Shown in pieces: positions 1 through 12,452 of a stretch of 64,000 nucleotides of DNA. Below the pieces are notes generated by a model. It was not told where the DNA came from, searched no databases, and saw only the letters and a list, made by a program, of their open reading frames with translations. Position numbers and translations under genes: made by a program. Source of the DNA: Chelonoidis abingdonii (taxonomy: Eukaryota; Chordata; Testudines; Testudinidae); assembly GCF_003597395.2 (NCBI RefSeq), contig NC_133790.1, positions 23,667,646 through 23,731,645 on the forward strand, read 5' to 3'. Each line of letters opens with the position of its first letter. Position 1 is the stretch's first letter.

Positions 1-631
1 TTTTGTTCTAGTGGGAGAAGCTCAGCTTCTCTCAGGAGTATCAGGAAATCCTGCTGGTGTAACAGATGTTTTTAAAATCCAGAGTGCCGATGTCTCTCTT
101 CTGGAATCTGAATTCTGTGGCCATACCTCGATAACTTCCTCCACAAATACTTTCAGAACAAAACAGGAGTGTTTTGTGATGTTAACAATACTGTTGTGAA
201 AGAAGAGATGGCCCCAGGCGATGAAGAATCTCTGCATGCATCTGTATTGAGATTCTTTTTGAAATTATTTTAATGTGTGTGTCCAAAACAAATCTTGCCA
301 AGGAGGTACATTCCCTAATTGTTCTAGACAGCTATCTCAGCTGAGTCCACTTTCAGATACCCAAAGTCCCATAGAACAGGAATATCTTGAATGTTTTGGA
401 ATTAAAGGAATTTATTCTAGAACAAATAGATAATTAAGCTGTGATGATTTCCATCAAGATTATGGGAAGGCCTTCTGTGCTGAAGTCTTCACTGAAGAAT
501 ACTTTCCATAGAAATGGATTATAGTCAGTTGCTCAGAGATCCCTAGTTGATCCCTAGATTAGTACTGGATGAATCAGAGATGAGTTTTTGCCACAAGTAA
601 TCTGGATGCTTTGTTCTCTTAACATGACTAA

Positions 632-2430
632 GGCCTGGTTTACACTACGTGTTTAAACCGATTTTAGCAGCGTTAAACCTATTTAAGGTGTACCCGTCTA
701 CACGAGGCCCTTTATATCGATATAAAGCGCTCTTTAAATCGGTTTCTGTACTCCTCCCCAATTAGAGGAGTAGTGCTAAAATCGGTATTACCATATTGGA
801 TTAGGGTTAGTGTGGCCGCAAATCAACGGTATTGGCCTCCGGGCGGTATCCCACAGTGCTCCACTGTGACCGCTCTGGACAGCAATCTGAACTCGGATGC
901 AGTGCCCAGGTAGACAGGAAAAGCCCCGCGAACTTTTGAATTGCATTTCCTGTTTGCCCAGCGTGGAGCTCTGATCAGCACGGGAGGCGATGCAGTCCCA
1001 AATTTACTCCCCCCTCCCCCCCATGAAAGAAAAGGGAAAAATCGTTTCTTGACTTTTTTATCAATGTCACCCTATGTCTACTGCATGCTGCTGGTAGACA
1101 CGATGCTGCAGCAGTGAACGCAGTATCCTCTCTCCTCCCCTCCCGGTGGCAGACGGTACAGTGCAGTAGGACTGATAGCCGTCATCATCATCAGCCCGTG
1201 AGTGCTCCTGGCTGGCCTCAGGTGAGGCTGGCCGGGGGCGCCTGGGTAAAAAATAGGAATGATTCCCGGTCATTCCAGTAGATGGTACAGAACGGCTGGT
1301 AACCGTCTCATCATAGCAACTGGGGGCTGAGCTCCATCAGCCCCTCCCTTTCATGTGTAAAGAAAAGATTCTGTACTGCCTGGACTATCATAGCAGCGGA
1401 TGCTGGGCTCCTCTCTCCCCTGCACCACTTAATGTCCTGCCTGGACTATCATAGCAGCTGGAGGCTGCCTCCCCCTCATTTTATCTCACTAACAAGTCAG
1501 TGTTTCTTATTCCTGCATTCTTTATTACTTCATCACACAAATGGGGGGACACTGCCACGTAGCCCAGGAAGGTTGGGGGAAGGAGGGAAGCAACGGGTGG
1601 GGTTGTTGCAGGGGCACCCCGTGAATGGCATGCAGCTCATCATTTCTGCGGATCTGACACGGAGTGCTGTGCTCTCTCTGATACACTGGTTCTCTAGTAC
1701 ACTTGCCCCATATTCTAGCAGGACTGACTCTATTTTTAGATACCATAAAGGAGGGATTGACTCGGGGAGTCATTCCATTTTTGTCTTTGCGCCCCGGCCG
1801 ACCTCAGCCAGGGGCACCCATGACAGCAGCAGACAGTACAGAACGACAGATAACCGTCATCTCATCAGTGCCAATTTACAATGGCAGCAGACGGTACAGA
1901 ACGACTGATAACCATCTCTGCTATCATGCAAAGGCAAATGAATGCTGCTGTGTAGCGCTGCAGTACCGCCTCTGTCAGCGGCATCCAGTACACATACGCA
2001 GTGACAGTAAAAAAAAAAAAAAAAATAAAAAAAAAAAGCTGAACGGGCTCCATGGTTGCCATGCTATGGTGTCTGCCAGGGCAATCCAGGGAAAAAGGGC
2101 GAAATGATTGTCTGCCATTGCTTTCCCGGAGGAAGGAATGACTGACGACATTTACCCAGAACCACCCCGCGCGACAATGATTTTTGCCCCATCAGGCACT
2201 GGGATCTCAATCCAGAATTCCAAGGGGCGGGGGAGACTGCGGGAACTATGGGATAGCTACGGAATAGCTACCCAGAGTGCAACGCTCCAGAAATTGACGC
2301 TAGCCTCAGACCATGGACGCACATTGCCGAATTAATGTGCTTAGTGTGACCGGGTGCACTCTACTTTATCCAGTCTGTTTTACAAAACCGGTTTATGTAA
2401 AATTGGAATAATCCGTAGTGTAGACATACC
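632..2430 (+). mobile_element. PIF/Harbinger-like non-autonomous DNA transposon, copy 1
   Basis: The left end reads ggcctggtttacactac, and the right end reads gtagtgtagacatacc, its approximate inverse. Copy 2 at the right edge of the window (63751-64000) matches the inverted right arm of this copy closely, including the motif family ctatcccatag and attctggattgagatccca. The interior has inverted modules: a 'pyrimidine, tacagaacg.ctg.taaccgtc' motif near 1151, 1283, 1832 and 1886, and facing copies of an Ala/Gly-codon-like GC block near 1205-1270 and 1760-1825. A poly-A tract sits at 2010-2037. There is no intact transposase. The superfamily name comes from memory of turtle repeats and is less certain than the element itself. 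Confidence 0.72.
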
Positions 2431-3021
2431 TGTACCAAAGTTTAGTTTTAGAACAGTAATAAAATTAGATGTTTAAACATCGATACACTAAAACAAATTT
2501 TTTTGAATAAAATATTTATTGAAATAAATTGCTTGGCCCTAGTCATGGAATTATTCCTTAGCTACAACAGCTGGGACTGACAGAACAGGATTTGGACCAG
2601 AAATGATATTTTAATGTCATGCTGATGTGGCCATAGCTTGAAAGTCTAGTGCTAACATTCATTATTGCCATGAAAATGAAATACAAGTAGCTTTAAAGGG
2701 TTGGGATTGTGGCTTTTAAAAACCATTTCAATACTGTATTTCTGAACGGGACAGTGTAGGAGACTCAGATAAGTGACGTGATCTTGTTCTGTTAAGCAGA
2801 GCGGGGACGAATTGGGCGGGTAAGTGAATATTGTGATTGACAGTGCCCTGTTGTATAGTGAAAAGTGTTACCTATAAAATGAGAGAGAAATCTCAAGCTT
2901 GGCAAATTTGTAACCTCTCCTCCTATCCTCTTATTTATTGGAATGTTTACTTAGACATCTTGTAAGTTGTGCTTCTTGAACAAATCCTATGAGGTGTAAT
3001 TAATCTAGATGTGATAAATCA

Positions 3022-3210
3022 AGCGCTCTCCCGTTGATTCCGTTACTCCACCAGGGCGAGGGGTGCAGGCGGAGTTGACGGGAAAGCATCAGTCATCGAC
3101 TTACCGCAGTAAGTAGATCTAAGTACATCGACTTCAGCTACGTTATTCGCATAGCTGAAGTTGCATAACTTAAGATTGATTCTTCCCCCCGTAAGGAATA
3201 TGCCTTGAGG
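3022..3210 (-). mobile_element. MITE, 'tagctgaagt' palindromic family, copy 1
   Basis: It shares with 21418-21661, in opposite orientation, a core where cgacttcagcta faces tagctgaagt, and an upstream block around 'aagtagatctaagta'. This is a short non-autonomous DNA element in a CIT intron. The ends are degenerate, so the limits are approximate. Confidence 0.6.
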
Positions 3211-3398
3211 AGCTGAAATGTCTAATTTCGTAGACACACCCCTAAAGCTGTGTAGTCTCCTTGATGCAGAGATTTCTGCAGCAATACTTATATTTATCTT
3301 CAGAAGGAGGGTAAACCTCTCTTCTGTAATACTTGATTTCTGGCTATAGCCTATTTAAAGCCACACTTATCTACCTCCGTTTATGAATTATCATTTAG

Positions 3399-4636
<1,238 letters not shown>

Positions 4637-4660
4637 GTCTGGGACCAATCTTCAGTATAA
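4637..4660 (+). CDS. CIT: CIT terminal coding exon (VWDQSSV-stop)
   Basis: The acceptor is ttatttccctgctag, and the exon then reads GTC TGG GAC CAA TCT TCA GTA TAA, giving VWDQSSV and a stop. It splices in phase 0 to the preceding exon, giving ...SQVNK-VWDQSSV, which matches the known citron C-terminus. The last residues QSSV form the PDZ-binding ligand by which citron binds PSD-95-type scaffolds (known for the mammalian protein). Only 24 nt are coding, so ab initio gene finders would easily miss it. Confidence 0.93.
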   Translation, partial: VWDQSSV

Positions 4661-6745
4661 GTCTCAGCTAGACAAACTTACTCCTCATCGTGATCTGCAG
4701 GAAAAACAAAGGAAATGTACTGAGTATATGCACTCAATGCTTCTGCTGCCCAGTTACCAAAACCACCTTCTTGGGCCAGAACTGGCTCTGCATCAGGAGA
4801 CATGTGACTCTAACAAGGATTGTCTGTCTCTCAGTTTATTTCCCTGCACCTTCCTGCAGTCATACTTTTTGCACTTTGTACTACTCTTACTCTTTCAAGC
4901 AGTTCATAAACTTTTTGTACTCTAGCTTTAGTCCTTAACAGTTCATCAAGGAAATCAAATGGGATGAGGATCCCAACCCAAATCTTAATGTGGTTAGCAC
5001 CATTTACTAGATAATAAATCATAGTTTTGAAAAAGATGCTGGAATTTGTCATGGCCTTGTAAACTGAAAGGGCCATGGTGACTTGGTTGCAATAGACAGC
5101 ATCACTGGATATTCTCTACAGAGCTCTAGAGAATTAACCTGGATCCGTTGTTCCCCTGCCACTTTCAAAGCTCATTCTCTGTAAAATTGCCCCAGTGCAG
5201 CTTTGTTCAGCTGGATGATGAGGAGGGCAGATCCCCTGATTTAGATGGTCACAATCCTCCAAGCCCTAAAACAACGTGCATTGTCTCTGACGTACTGGGG
5301 TACAAGACTCTTTACCCAGGTTTTCTGCATGGCAATTCACTGCATGCTGCTGCACCATCACTCTGGCTGCTCTCACCTTTTAGGTTGCTGTGCTAAGTAT
5401 TGTATTGTAAATTAATTGAAACCTTTAGATTACGCTGCAAAATAACCGCCATGAATTACTGGAGAATTTGGCACAGAAGAGAGTTACAATCCTTATTATA
5501 TGACAAGAGAACTACAATCGCTGTCCCTCACCTTCACACACCCCAGTGTTAAACACAGTCCCATTCAGAAATTATATCAAAATCCTTATAGTCATCATTT
5601 GCCATAGAGGCCACTCCTCACAGTGATTGACAGGTTGCTCCCTGCCCCTCAAGAATGTCAAAGGAAAGCATGAGAAAACAAGTGCATGGAATTGTCATCT
5701 CTCAATACAAAGTTCTTCTTTCCTGTTCTGATTGTATCTTGTTGTACAGTAAGAGCTAATAGTCACGGCACTAGAGGATACTTGCAATAAACAGCTTTGG
5801 CGGTTACCAAACACCTCACCTTTGCTTTTGCCTCTAACCTCAAGCCATTTATTGCTTCATATTCTCCAATGCCATGAACATTATCCCTTGTAACTGAGCC
5901 AGAGAGCAAATGATTTTCAAGGCAGGTTTGACCATTCAGTCTGCTTCAGTGACATGCTGAGTAAAAAAACATGTTCTCTATAAATGGAAAAGAGCAAAAC
6001 TGCATCCAGTTTTCTCGTTGGCCAAGACTTTTATCTTCTGCTTGTCCCTTGCCAGCAAGTGCTAACCTGTCCTAGACACCCATAAACCTCCAAATGCCTT
6101 GTCAATGCCCTTTGGCGAGTTTCATGGATATTGTGTTCTGTTCTCTTGTCTGTTGGGTTATTTTAGACCAGATGATTTGGCAGGAAACATGCTGAAATTT
6201 GTCTCTTCGTCTCAGTATTTTGAAAGGTCACAGAGATCAGTCTTTAAATCTTTGCATCTCATGGAAGATCTTCATGACCTGAGAAATGGGCTTGTCGAGT
6301 CCTGAAAGTGTATATCCTGTGTCTTGTTTGTGAAATGCTTCCTGCTATAGAAATAGCTCAAAGGACTGTACATATTTACAAGAAACTTTATATTCGTAAC
6401 AAAAGGGAATTGAATCGGTTTCTACTTTTTTATTGTAAACTGTGCATTTTTCAACACTAGCTTTTTGTTTTAATGGTGGTTGTAGACAGCCATCTTCAGA
6501 CATTGGAGGGGCCTCAGCTTAATCTTCCCAGATCCCATGAAGAAATATTGTAACATTAAATTGCAATCGAAAGCTTGTTAGCATTAATGAGGTTTTAGGT
6601 ATCTAAAAGTACAGGATTTTTCTTCATTACCTTTTTATTATTGACAAGGGAGGGAATCAGAGGTACAGATCAAGCTCCACCTGGAAAATATTGAACTTTG
6701 TTGTTGAACAATAACCAAATAAAACAATTAACTATATTAATTAGC
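4661..6745 (+). other. CIT: CIT 3' UTR (end inferred)
   Basis: This is the sequence after the CIT stop codon. It has no supported coding content and no recognised transposon. Possible AATAAA signals lie at 5786-5791 and 6718-6723; I chose the second as the outer limit. The stretch around 6360-6480 is AT-rich with several TGTA motifs, as is common in long neuronal 3' UTRs. The end point is a guess without transcript data. Confidence 0.45.
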
Positions 6746-9040
6746 ATGGTGAAATGACCTTTTCCTTCCATGTAGGGTACCACTAAGCCATTCTAACAGA
6801 TCAGTCACTAGCAGGAGCTACGTAATTGATAGACGTGTAAGCTTACCAATGAGCTCACCTTCAGAATATTCTGCCTTTTAGCAGACATCTTCCCCTGAAA
6901 AAGTAGCATATGTGCTATCAGAAAATTAAAGCATATTGACTTGGATTGAAACAGAGGTGGATTTGTCCAGATTTTTAACTAGTAGTGGTGAGCACTTTAG
7001 ATACACGTGAATATCTGGAAGAAGAATCTGGCCCCTGGCAAATAATCCAGACACAAAATTTCAGCTAGGAATAAACTCCTTTAATTGCCAACTGCATAGT
7101 CTGATGCTGCTGCTCTATTGCAGTGGTGTTTTAATAGGAAGGGAAACAGTTATTCATCCCACCATCTTAATATTCTGGTGCTGTCATGCCTGAGAGCTGC
7201 AATTTTTTAAAAGCCTACACAAATATAATTCAGATTGTACTCAATCTGCCAAGTTACTGTACATCTTAATAACTTACACCTGGTGGGAAAACTCTCTCGA
7301 TCAGACTTAAATGTAAATACAACTATTTTTAACTAAACAATTTTTACAGGGTCTGAAGAATTCTTTCACAGGAAGAGTTTTTAATATTCACTCTGCTGCC
7401 TACGGTGACTTATTTTATTTCTGTCCTACTGTTCATTGCTTTTGTGCACATAAATACCCCCACCCTCCCTATGAAGAGTTTTCTTGGTGGGCGTGTGGGA
7501 GAATTACTAATAGCTACTATTACACTTTGGTCTACACAACATTTTTTATGGCAATGTTCTGCATAAAGCCAAACTGCTTGATTTATCTATTGTGCCTACT
7601 ACCTGATGTATCTGATGAAATGCTAACTTGTTAAATGTTCCTTTATTTCTATTTTAATGTGCACAAAGAATACATATTTAAAACTCATTGTTTCAGTCCT
7701 ATGATGCATGATCAGAATTGTAACAAAACTAAAATAGTTCAGAAACTGGTGAAGTAAAATATTTATTAAGCCTTTTGACTACCATGAACACTGCACAAAT
7801 TCTCACCGTCACCGTGCTGAAATTTACTGGAGAAAAAGCGTTGTATCTATTGCAGACTTGCTAAGGTTTACTGAAAGGGAAGGAGAGCTACTGCACCTAC
7901 CTACAACTCTACCATCCTAGAATTAGCCAAGAAACAACAACCAGAAGTGGGCAGATAAAGTAGCTGCTACGCTCTTCCACTTTGCACCCAGCTTTTCCTT
8001 TTGGAGGGATTTAATTCATTAGGTTACTGAAAGTGAGCGGAATACAATGAATCGGACTGCTGTTCACTTCTTACAGGAATCCACTTCAGTGACAATAGGA
8101 CTGGCTACATTTCAACAAACTGTCACCCTCTGGCACATGGCCCAAAGCTGTTTCAGATAGTGCTGCTGTTTCATGAAAGGTCAAAACTGACAATTGAGCA
8201 TGTCACCAAAACACAAAAGTGCATGATGTCAGTACAGAGAACGTGTGTTGCATAGAAACAGCCATTGCCCCGAGTGGGGTTGGAATATGGCCCTGGGTAT
8301 TGACAGCTGCTATCTGCTCTGGGTGAGGAGGAGGCGTACGCCTGTGCTATTACAGTTGTGTAGTGTGGGGAGACGCCAACTGGGGATTAGCACCAGAGGG
8401 ACACCCCACCCTACGGCTAGAGCAGAGATTAATTCTGCTTCAGCCCAGAGCCAGGATGTGTAAAAAAGCGGTGACCATTAACTTTCCCCCCAATTACTTC
8501 ATAGCACTTGTTGGAGAAAAGTAATTAAACAATCTTTCTGCATGTGTAAAGCTGGGGGCTAGCTAAGGCCCACAGTTAAAGAAGGGGGCTGATTGTCTAT
8601 TTAATTATGAGGCATAGAAGGAAGCTGAGGCTGCTGTTCTAGTCAATACACATGGCCAGCTCTATTTGCTGCGTACAAGTCAATGCAGGGGCAAGAAGCC
8701 ACTTTGTGACTCTGGTTCATCAGCTATTACACAGGCTGCGTGACTAAGAAGAACTCATTTGAGCTGTATTGTGACCAAATCTTTGAACTAAAAACCAGAT
8801 TTACCACATCCTGAGCTGTCTCCTATTGAAAGATTCTTTTGCCACACATTATTTTCAACATCCCCAAGTTAGCTATGTAACCACTCCCCAACCATACCCA
8901 GCTAAAAAGAGGGCGTGAGACCATTAAACACATGACAAACCACTGTCAAAAAACTACACTAAACAGGGATGGGTTTTGAGATGAGGCCATTTCATAAAAT
9001 AGGTGTGCTGCAAAAATTTTAGCCAGCTCTTGAGCCTGGC
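6746..9040. other. CIT/PRKAB1 tail-to-tail spacer, unannotated part
   Basis: About 2.3 kb between the inferred end of the CIT 3' UTR and the GC-rich repeat at 9.05 kb. It has no long open frame with gene-like composition and no transposon that I can name. Part of it may still be CIT 3' UTR if the gene uses a more distal poly(A) site. Confidence 0.5.
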
Positions 9041-9044
9041 TGGC

Positions 9045-9610
9045 TTTGTTTTTGACATGGATATTTTACTAAAAACAGATGTACGGCCAGACAAGCACCT
9101 AAGAAAATGGTCACCCAGGTACTGCATAGTTGTTTAGTGCCCACTGTGCAGTGGTCCAGTTTCCCTCCTTTCCAAGTGCCCTCAAAACTAGGGCTATGGG
9201 TCTGTTTGTTAGAGGTTGTGGGTTCTGTGACCTCCCACAGCTGTTTGGGTGCCCTGTGGCTAGCTGCATAGGCCGCTGCTGGAGCAGCCCCAGGTCCAGC
9301 TGCACCTGCTGCTGCTCGGGCAGCCCCAGGTAGTGTCCAAGCAGTCAGTGTGGCTGGTCCTGGGGTGGCTGGAGCATCAAGCCCGGGGAGCGCCCAAGCA
9401 TCAGTCCCAGGGGCAGCCCCAGCATCAGTGGTTCCCAAGGCTGTCCAGAGCAGCAACCCTGGGGACTGCCCAGGCAACCCCGGAGCAGCCAGCCCCTACC
9501 ACTGGAGCAGGGGAAGCTTAGGAACAGAGATTAAGTCATTATGGGTACTTAAGTCAAGTCATGACCATGAATTTTTGTTTCGTGCCTGTGACCTATACAT
9601 GCCTTTTATT
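9045..9610. repeat. GC-rich minisatellite-like insert, possibly inside a DNA-transposon remnant
   Basis: At 9230-9510 the sequence is built from degenerate repeats of blocks like 'ggcagccccag' and 'ctggagca'. It is flanked by an AT-rich motif (tttgacatggatattttact near 9050) and by 'tgaccatgaatttttgttt' near 9560. Those flanks resemble the ends of a common turtle repeat. The 269-residue open frame starting at 9350 reads Ala/Gly/Ser/Pro-rich low complexity here and is not a gene. Confidence 0.4.
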
Positions 9611-9640
9611 AACTCAACTCTTGGCCATGGGCCAGAAATT

Positions 9641-9736
9641 GGCAGGAAGCATGCAAAGGCAGATTGTACGCTGTATATTTTTCTTTGGGCATGCAGCATA
9701 TCATGCAGGGCTTCTAGTGGATGCCATAAGGCAGAG
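9641..9736 (+). repeat. 96-bp direct repeat, copy A
   Basis: It begins ggcaggaagcatgcaaagg and ends gccataaggcagag. By eye it is identical to copy B at 9817-9912, with an offset of 176 bp. A G-rich 80-bp spacer (9737-9816), with a run of more than ten G at about 9757-9768, separates the copies. Confidence 0.92.
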
Positions 9737-9816
9737 CCTTTGTGCACTGTTTTTTGGGGGGGGGGGGGTACGTCTCAGGGGAGGGTTCAGAGAGGTGTGG
9801 CCAGGGTGAGTCTCAG

Positions 9817-9912
9817 GGCAGGAAGCATGCAAAGGCAGATTGTACGCTGTATATTTTTCTTTGGGCATGCAGCATATCATGCAGGGCTTCTAGTGGATGC
9901 CATAAGGCAGAG
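9817..9912 (+). repeat. 96-bp direct repeat, copy B
   Basis: The second copy of the block at 9641-9736, with no difference that I can see. The sequences on either side differ between the two copies. This could be a recent tandem duplication with a spacer, or an assembly duplication at the poly-G tract. Confidence 0.92.
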
Positions 9913-10866
9913 TGGCTTAAACTGCTGCGCTGTTAACTCTTACTCGAGCGCGTCACAGCACAAGCTTTTTCTATTTGGCAATTCTATGTGGCAAAAAGTT
10001 TTGAGGCCGCACATTGCCAGGTGCACTGATTTTCTGGAGCCTAGGAAGAAAAGCTTTGCAGCCCAATCTAAAAAAGGCTGCAGCATTATGTTACTTATAA
10101 ATGGTGGACCGACAGCTTCCATATTAAATATTTGTGCTCATCTACTTCTGCAGGCCTAACGGCAGTGCTGCTGTGTAGTTTTGAACTCAGGTATCCAGGT
10201 GTGTACATAATTGGAAAATACATGAAGTGGAGCTCACCCTAATGACTTATGCCATCGCTCACAGCTCTTCCTTAGTGTCCCACTGCCTCACTCATGAACA
10301 ATTTATTATACTGTTTTGTGACAGAAAAAGTCTGTTAGGTCACCTCCCAGATTCCTTTTTATTCTTGTAAGAATTATCCCTCATTCATTCAAAACATGCA
10401 TCTAGGTATCAATTCCACTGCTTGCACAAACAACTATTTGAGACTAATCACTTCTAGAAATCTGCTAATACAGGTTTGCTTTTTCTTTGATTTAAAACCA
10501 ACTCTGATTTAGCTCATCCCTCCCCTTCAACATCCTAGTGTCAATTGGTGGCTAGTTCATTTGGTACATATGTCCTAATCTAGCTGATTTACCACCTTTG
10601 TTATCTATTGCCCAACTTTAAATAGTGCGTGTAACTGACCTTCTGCAGCTTCTATGTCCGTATACTCTGTCAGCTAATATTTATGATTAGTTTCATCACA
10701 GTACTTGCTCCACTTTTTTACAGTATGGTAAACACTGGCCAACTTCTATTGCCAAGCCCTGGTGCTGTCTCTGGGGAGCATTTAAATAAATAACTAGAGG
10801 GTTCTGTGTAAGAGTGAGGCTCTGGCTTATAGCCAACTGTAAAATGGGAAATGGTAGCCAAGTGTT
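9913..10866. other. Intergenic stretch before the hAT element
   Basis: AT-rich unique-looking sequence with no coding potential and no element that I recognise. Confidence 0.5.
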
Positions 10867-11270
10867 AGGGCTGTCACATGGTTAAAAAATTGCAATGAAT
10901 GGAGCAATTAAAGTTAATTGCATGATGAGTTGCAGTGTTAGTAATAGAAAACTGTTTATATAAATATGTAATTGAAATCAATATATTTGAAAATGTGGAA
11001 ATATATTGATTTCAATTCCAACAGAATGCAAAGTGTAGTGCTCACTTTATTTTTGATTATAAATATTTGCCCTGTAAAAAACAAAAATAGTATTTTTCAA
11101 TTCCACTGCAAGAACTGTAGTGCAATCTCTATCATGAAAGTTGAATTTACAACTGTAGAATTAAACAAAACCAAAACCAAACCTGCACTCAAAACCTGAA
11201 CAATGTAAAGCCTTCAAGTGCACTTTCAGCCAATTGCTCAAACAAGTTTGCAGAAGATAATGCTGCCCAC

Positions 11271-11830
11271 TTCTTGTTTACAATGTCTCCTGAAAGAGAG
11301 CAGACATTCGCATGGCACTATTGTAGCTTTGTGCCAGATATGCTAAAGAGTCATAATATGCGCCTTTGTGCTTCAACCACCATTCCACAGGACATGCATC
11401 CATGGCCATGGTGGATTCTGCTCGATAACAATCCAAAGCAGTGCATGTTCATTTTCATTATCTGAGTCAGATGTCACCAGCAGAAGGCTGATTTTCTTTT
11501 TTGGTGGTTCTGGTTCTATAGATTCCATATCAGAGTGTTGCTCTTTTAAGACTTTGAAAGCATGTTCCCTACCTTGTCCTCAGATTTTGGAAGGCACTTC
11601 AGAGAGTCTTAAATCTTCAGTCAAGTGCTGTAGCTATCTTTAGAAATCTCACATTGGTACCTTCTTTGCATTTTGTCAAATCTGCAATGAAAGTGTTCTT
11701 AAAATGAACAACATGTGCTGGGTCATCATCTGAGATTGCCATAACATGAAATATAAGGCAGAATGTAGGCAGAACAGAGCATGGGACATACAATTCTCCC
11801 CCAAGGAGTTCAGTCACAAATGTAATAAAC
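11271..11830 (-). pseudogene. hAT transposase fragment, minus-strand copy
   Basis: On the minus strand the segment 11617-11817 gives an open frame including GGELYVPCSVLP and SDDDPAHVVHFKN, then a stretch ending RFLKIATALD. This is a conserved-looking middle part of a hAT-type transposase. Further along the element, at 11271-11402, lies the C-terminal block that is also present in the other arm. Stops and frameshifts interrupt it. It has no host function that I can support. Confidence 0.6.
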
Positions 11831-11861
11831 TTTTTTTTTTTTTAACATGCATCATCAGCAT

Positions 11862-12085
11862 GGAAGCATGTCCTCTGGAACGGTGGCCGAAGCACAAAGG
11901 GGCATATGACTAGCACATCTGGTATGTAAATACCTTGCAATGCCAGCTACAAAAGTGCTATGCAAATACCTGTTCTCACTTTCAGGTGATACTGTAAATA
12001 AGTAGCAGGTATCATTATCTCCCAGAAATGTAAAAATCTTGTTTCTCTTTGCGATTGGCTGCACAAGAAGTAGGACTGAGTGGGC
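11862..12085 (+). pseudogene. hAT transposase C-terminal fragment, plus-strand copy
   Basis: The plus strand reads, with one internal stop, a block like CKYLAMPATKVLCKYLFSL, then SGDTVNK and LSPRNV. That is the shape of the hAT C-terminal dimerisation domain (KYL..PA......LFS..G..V...R..L.P..V). The homologous block in the left arm is on the opposite strand, which makes the element a fold-back structure. Confidence 0.6.
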
Positions 12086-12452
12086 TTGTAGGCTCTAAAG
12101 TTTTACATTGTTTTGGTTTTGAGTGCAGTTATGTAACAAAACAAGAACAAATCTACATTTGTAAGTTGTGCTTTCACCATTAAGAGATTTTGTATAAGGT
12201 GAATTGAAAAATACTAGTACCGTAGCGCAATTTCTTTTATTTTTACGGTGCAAATATCTGTAATAAAACCAATATAAAGTGAGCACTGTAAACTTTGCAA
12301 TCTGTGTTGGACCTGAAAATCTGTGTATTTGAAAATGTAGAAAAACATCCAAAATATTGAAGAAATTTCAATTGCTATTCTATTGTTAACAGCGCAATTA
12401 ATTTTTTTTTTTTAACTGTAAAGTAAGTGAACTGCAATTAATCGACGCCCTA

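Larger units (their letters stand above)
10867..12452 (-). mobile_element. Fold-back hAT-family DNA transposon remnant
   Basis: The ends are agggctgtc at 10867 and gacgccct(a) at 12452, followed inward by attaa/ttaat-rich sequence. The two arms (about 10867-11402 and 11862-12452) are diverged inverted copies. Each carries the same transposase C-terminal coding segment and 3' flank, and the two face each other. The central 430 bp is single copy and reads as antisense transposase. The sense of the element is the minus strand. All frames are broken. Recognition rests on the hAT dimerisation-type motif; see the two pseudogene entries. Confidence 0.8.

Noticed and set aside
2795..2830. A possible small upstream CIT exon before gtaagtg at about 2820
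   Set aside because: The only in-frame reading resembles the citron tail by a few residues, and it has a poor acceptor (taag). Support is too weak.
9350..10159. 269-residue open frame
   Set aside because: It is Ala/Gly/Ser/Pro-rich from a GC repeat, then runs through both copies of the 96-bp duplication, and has no recognisable domain.
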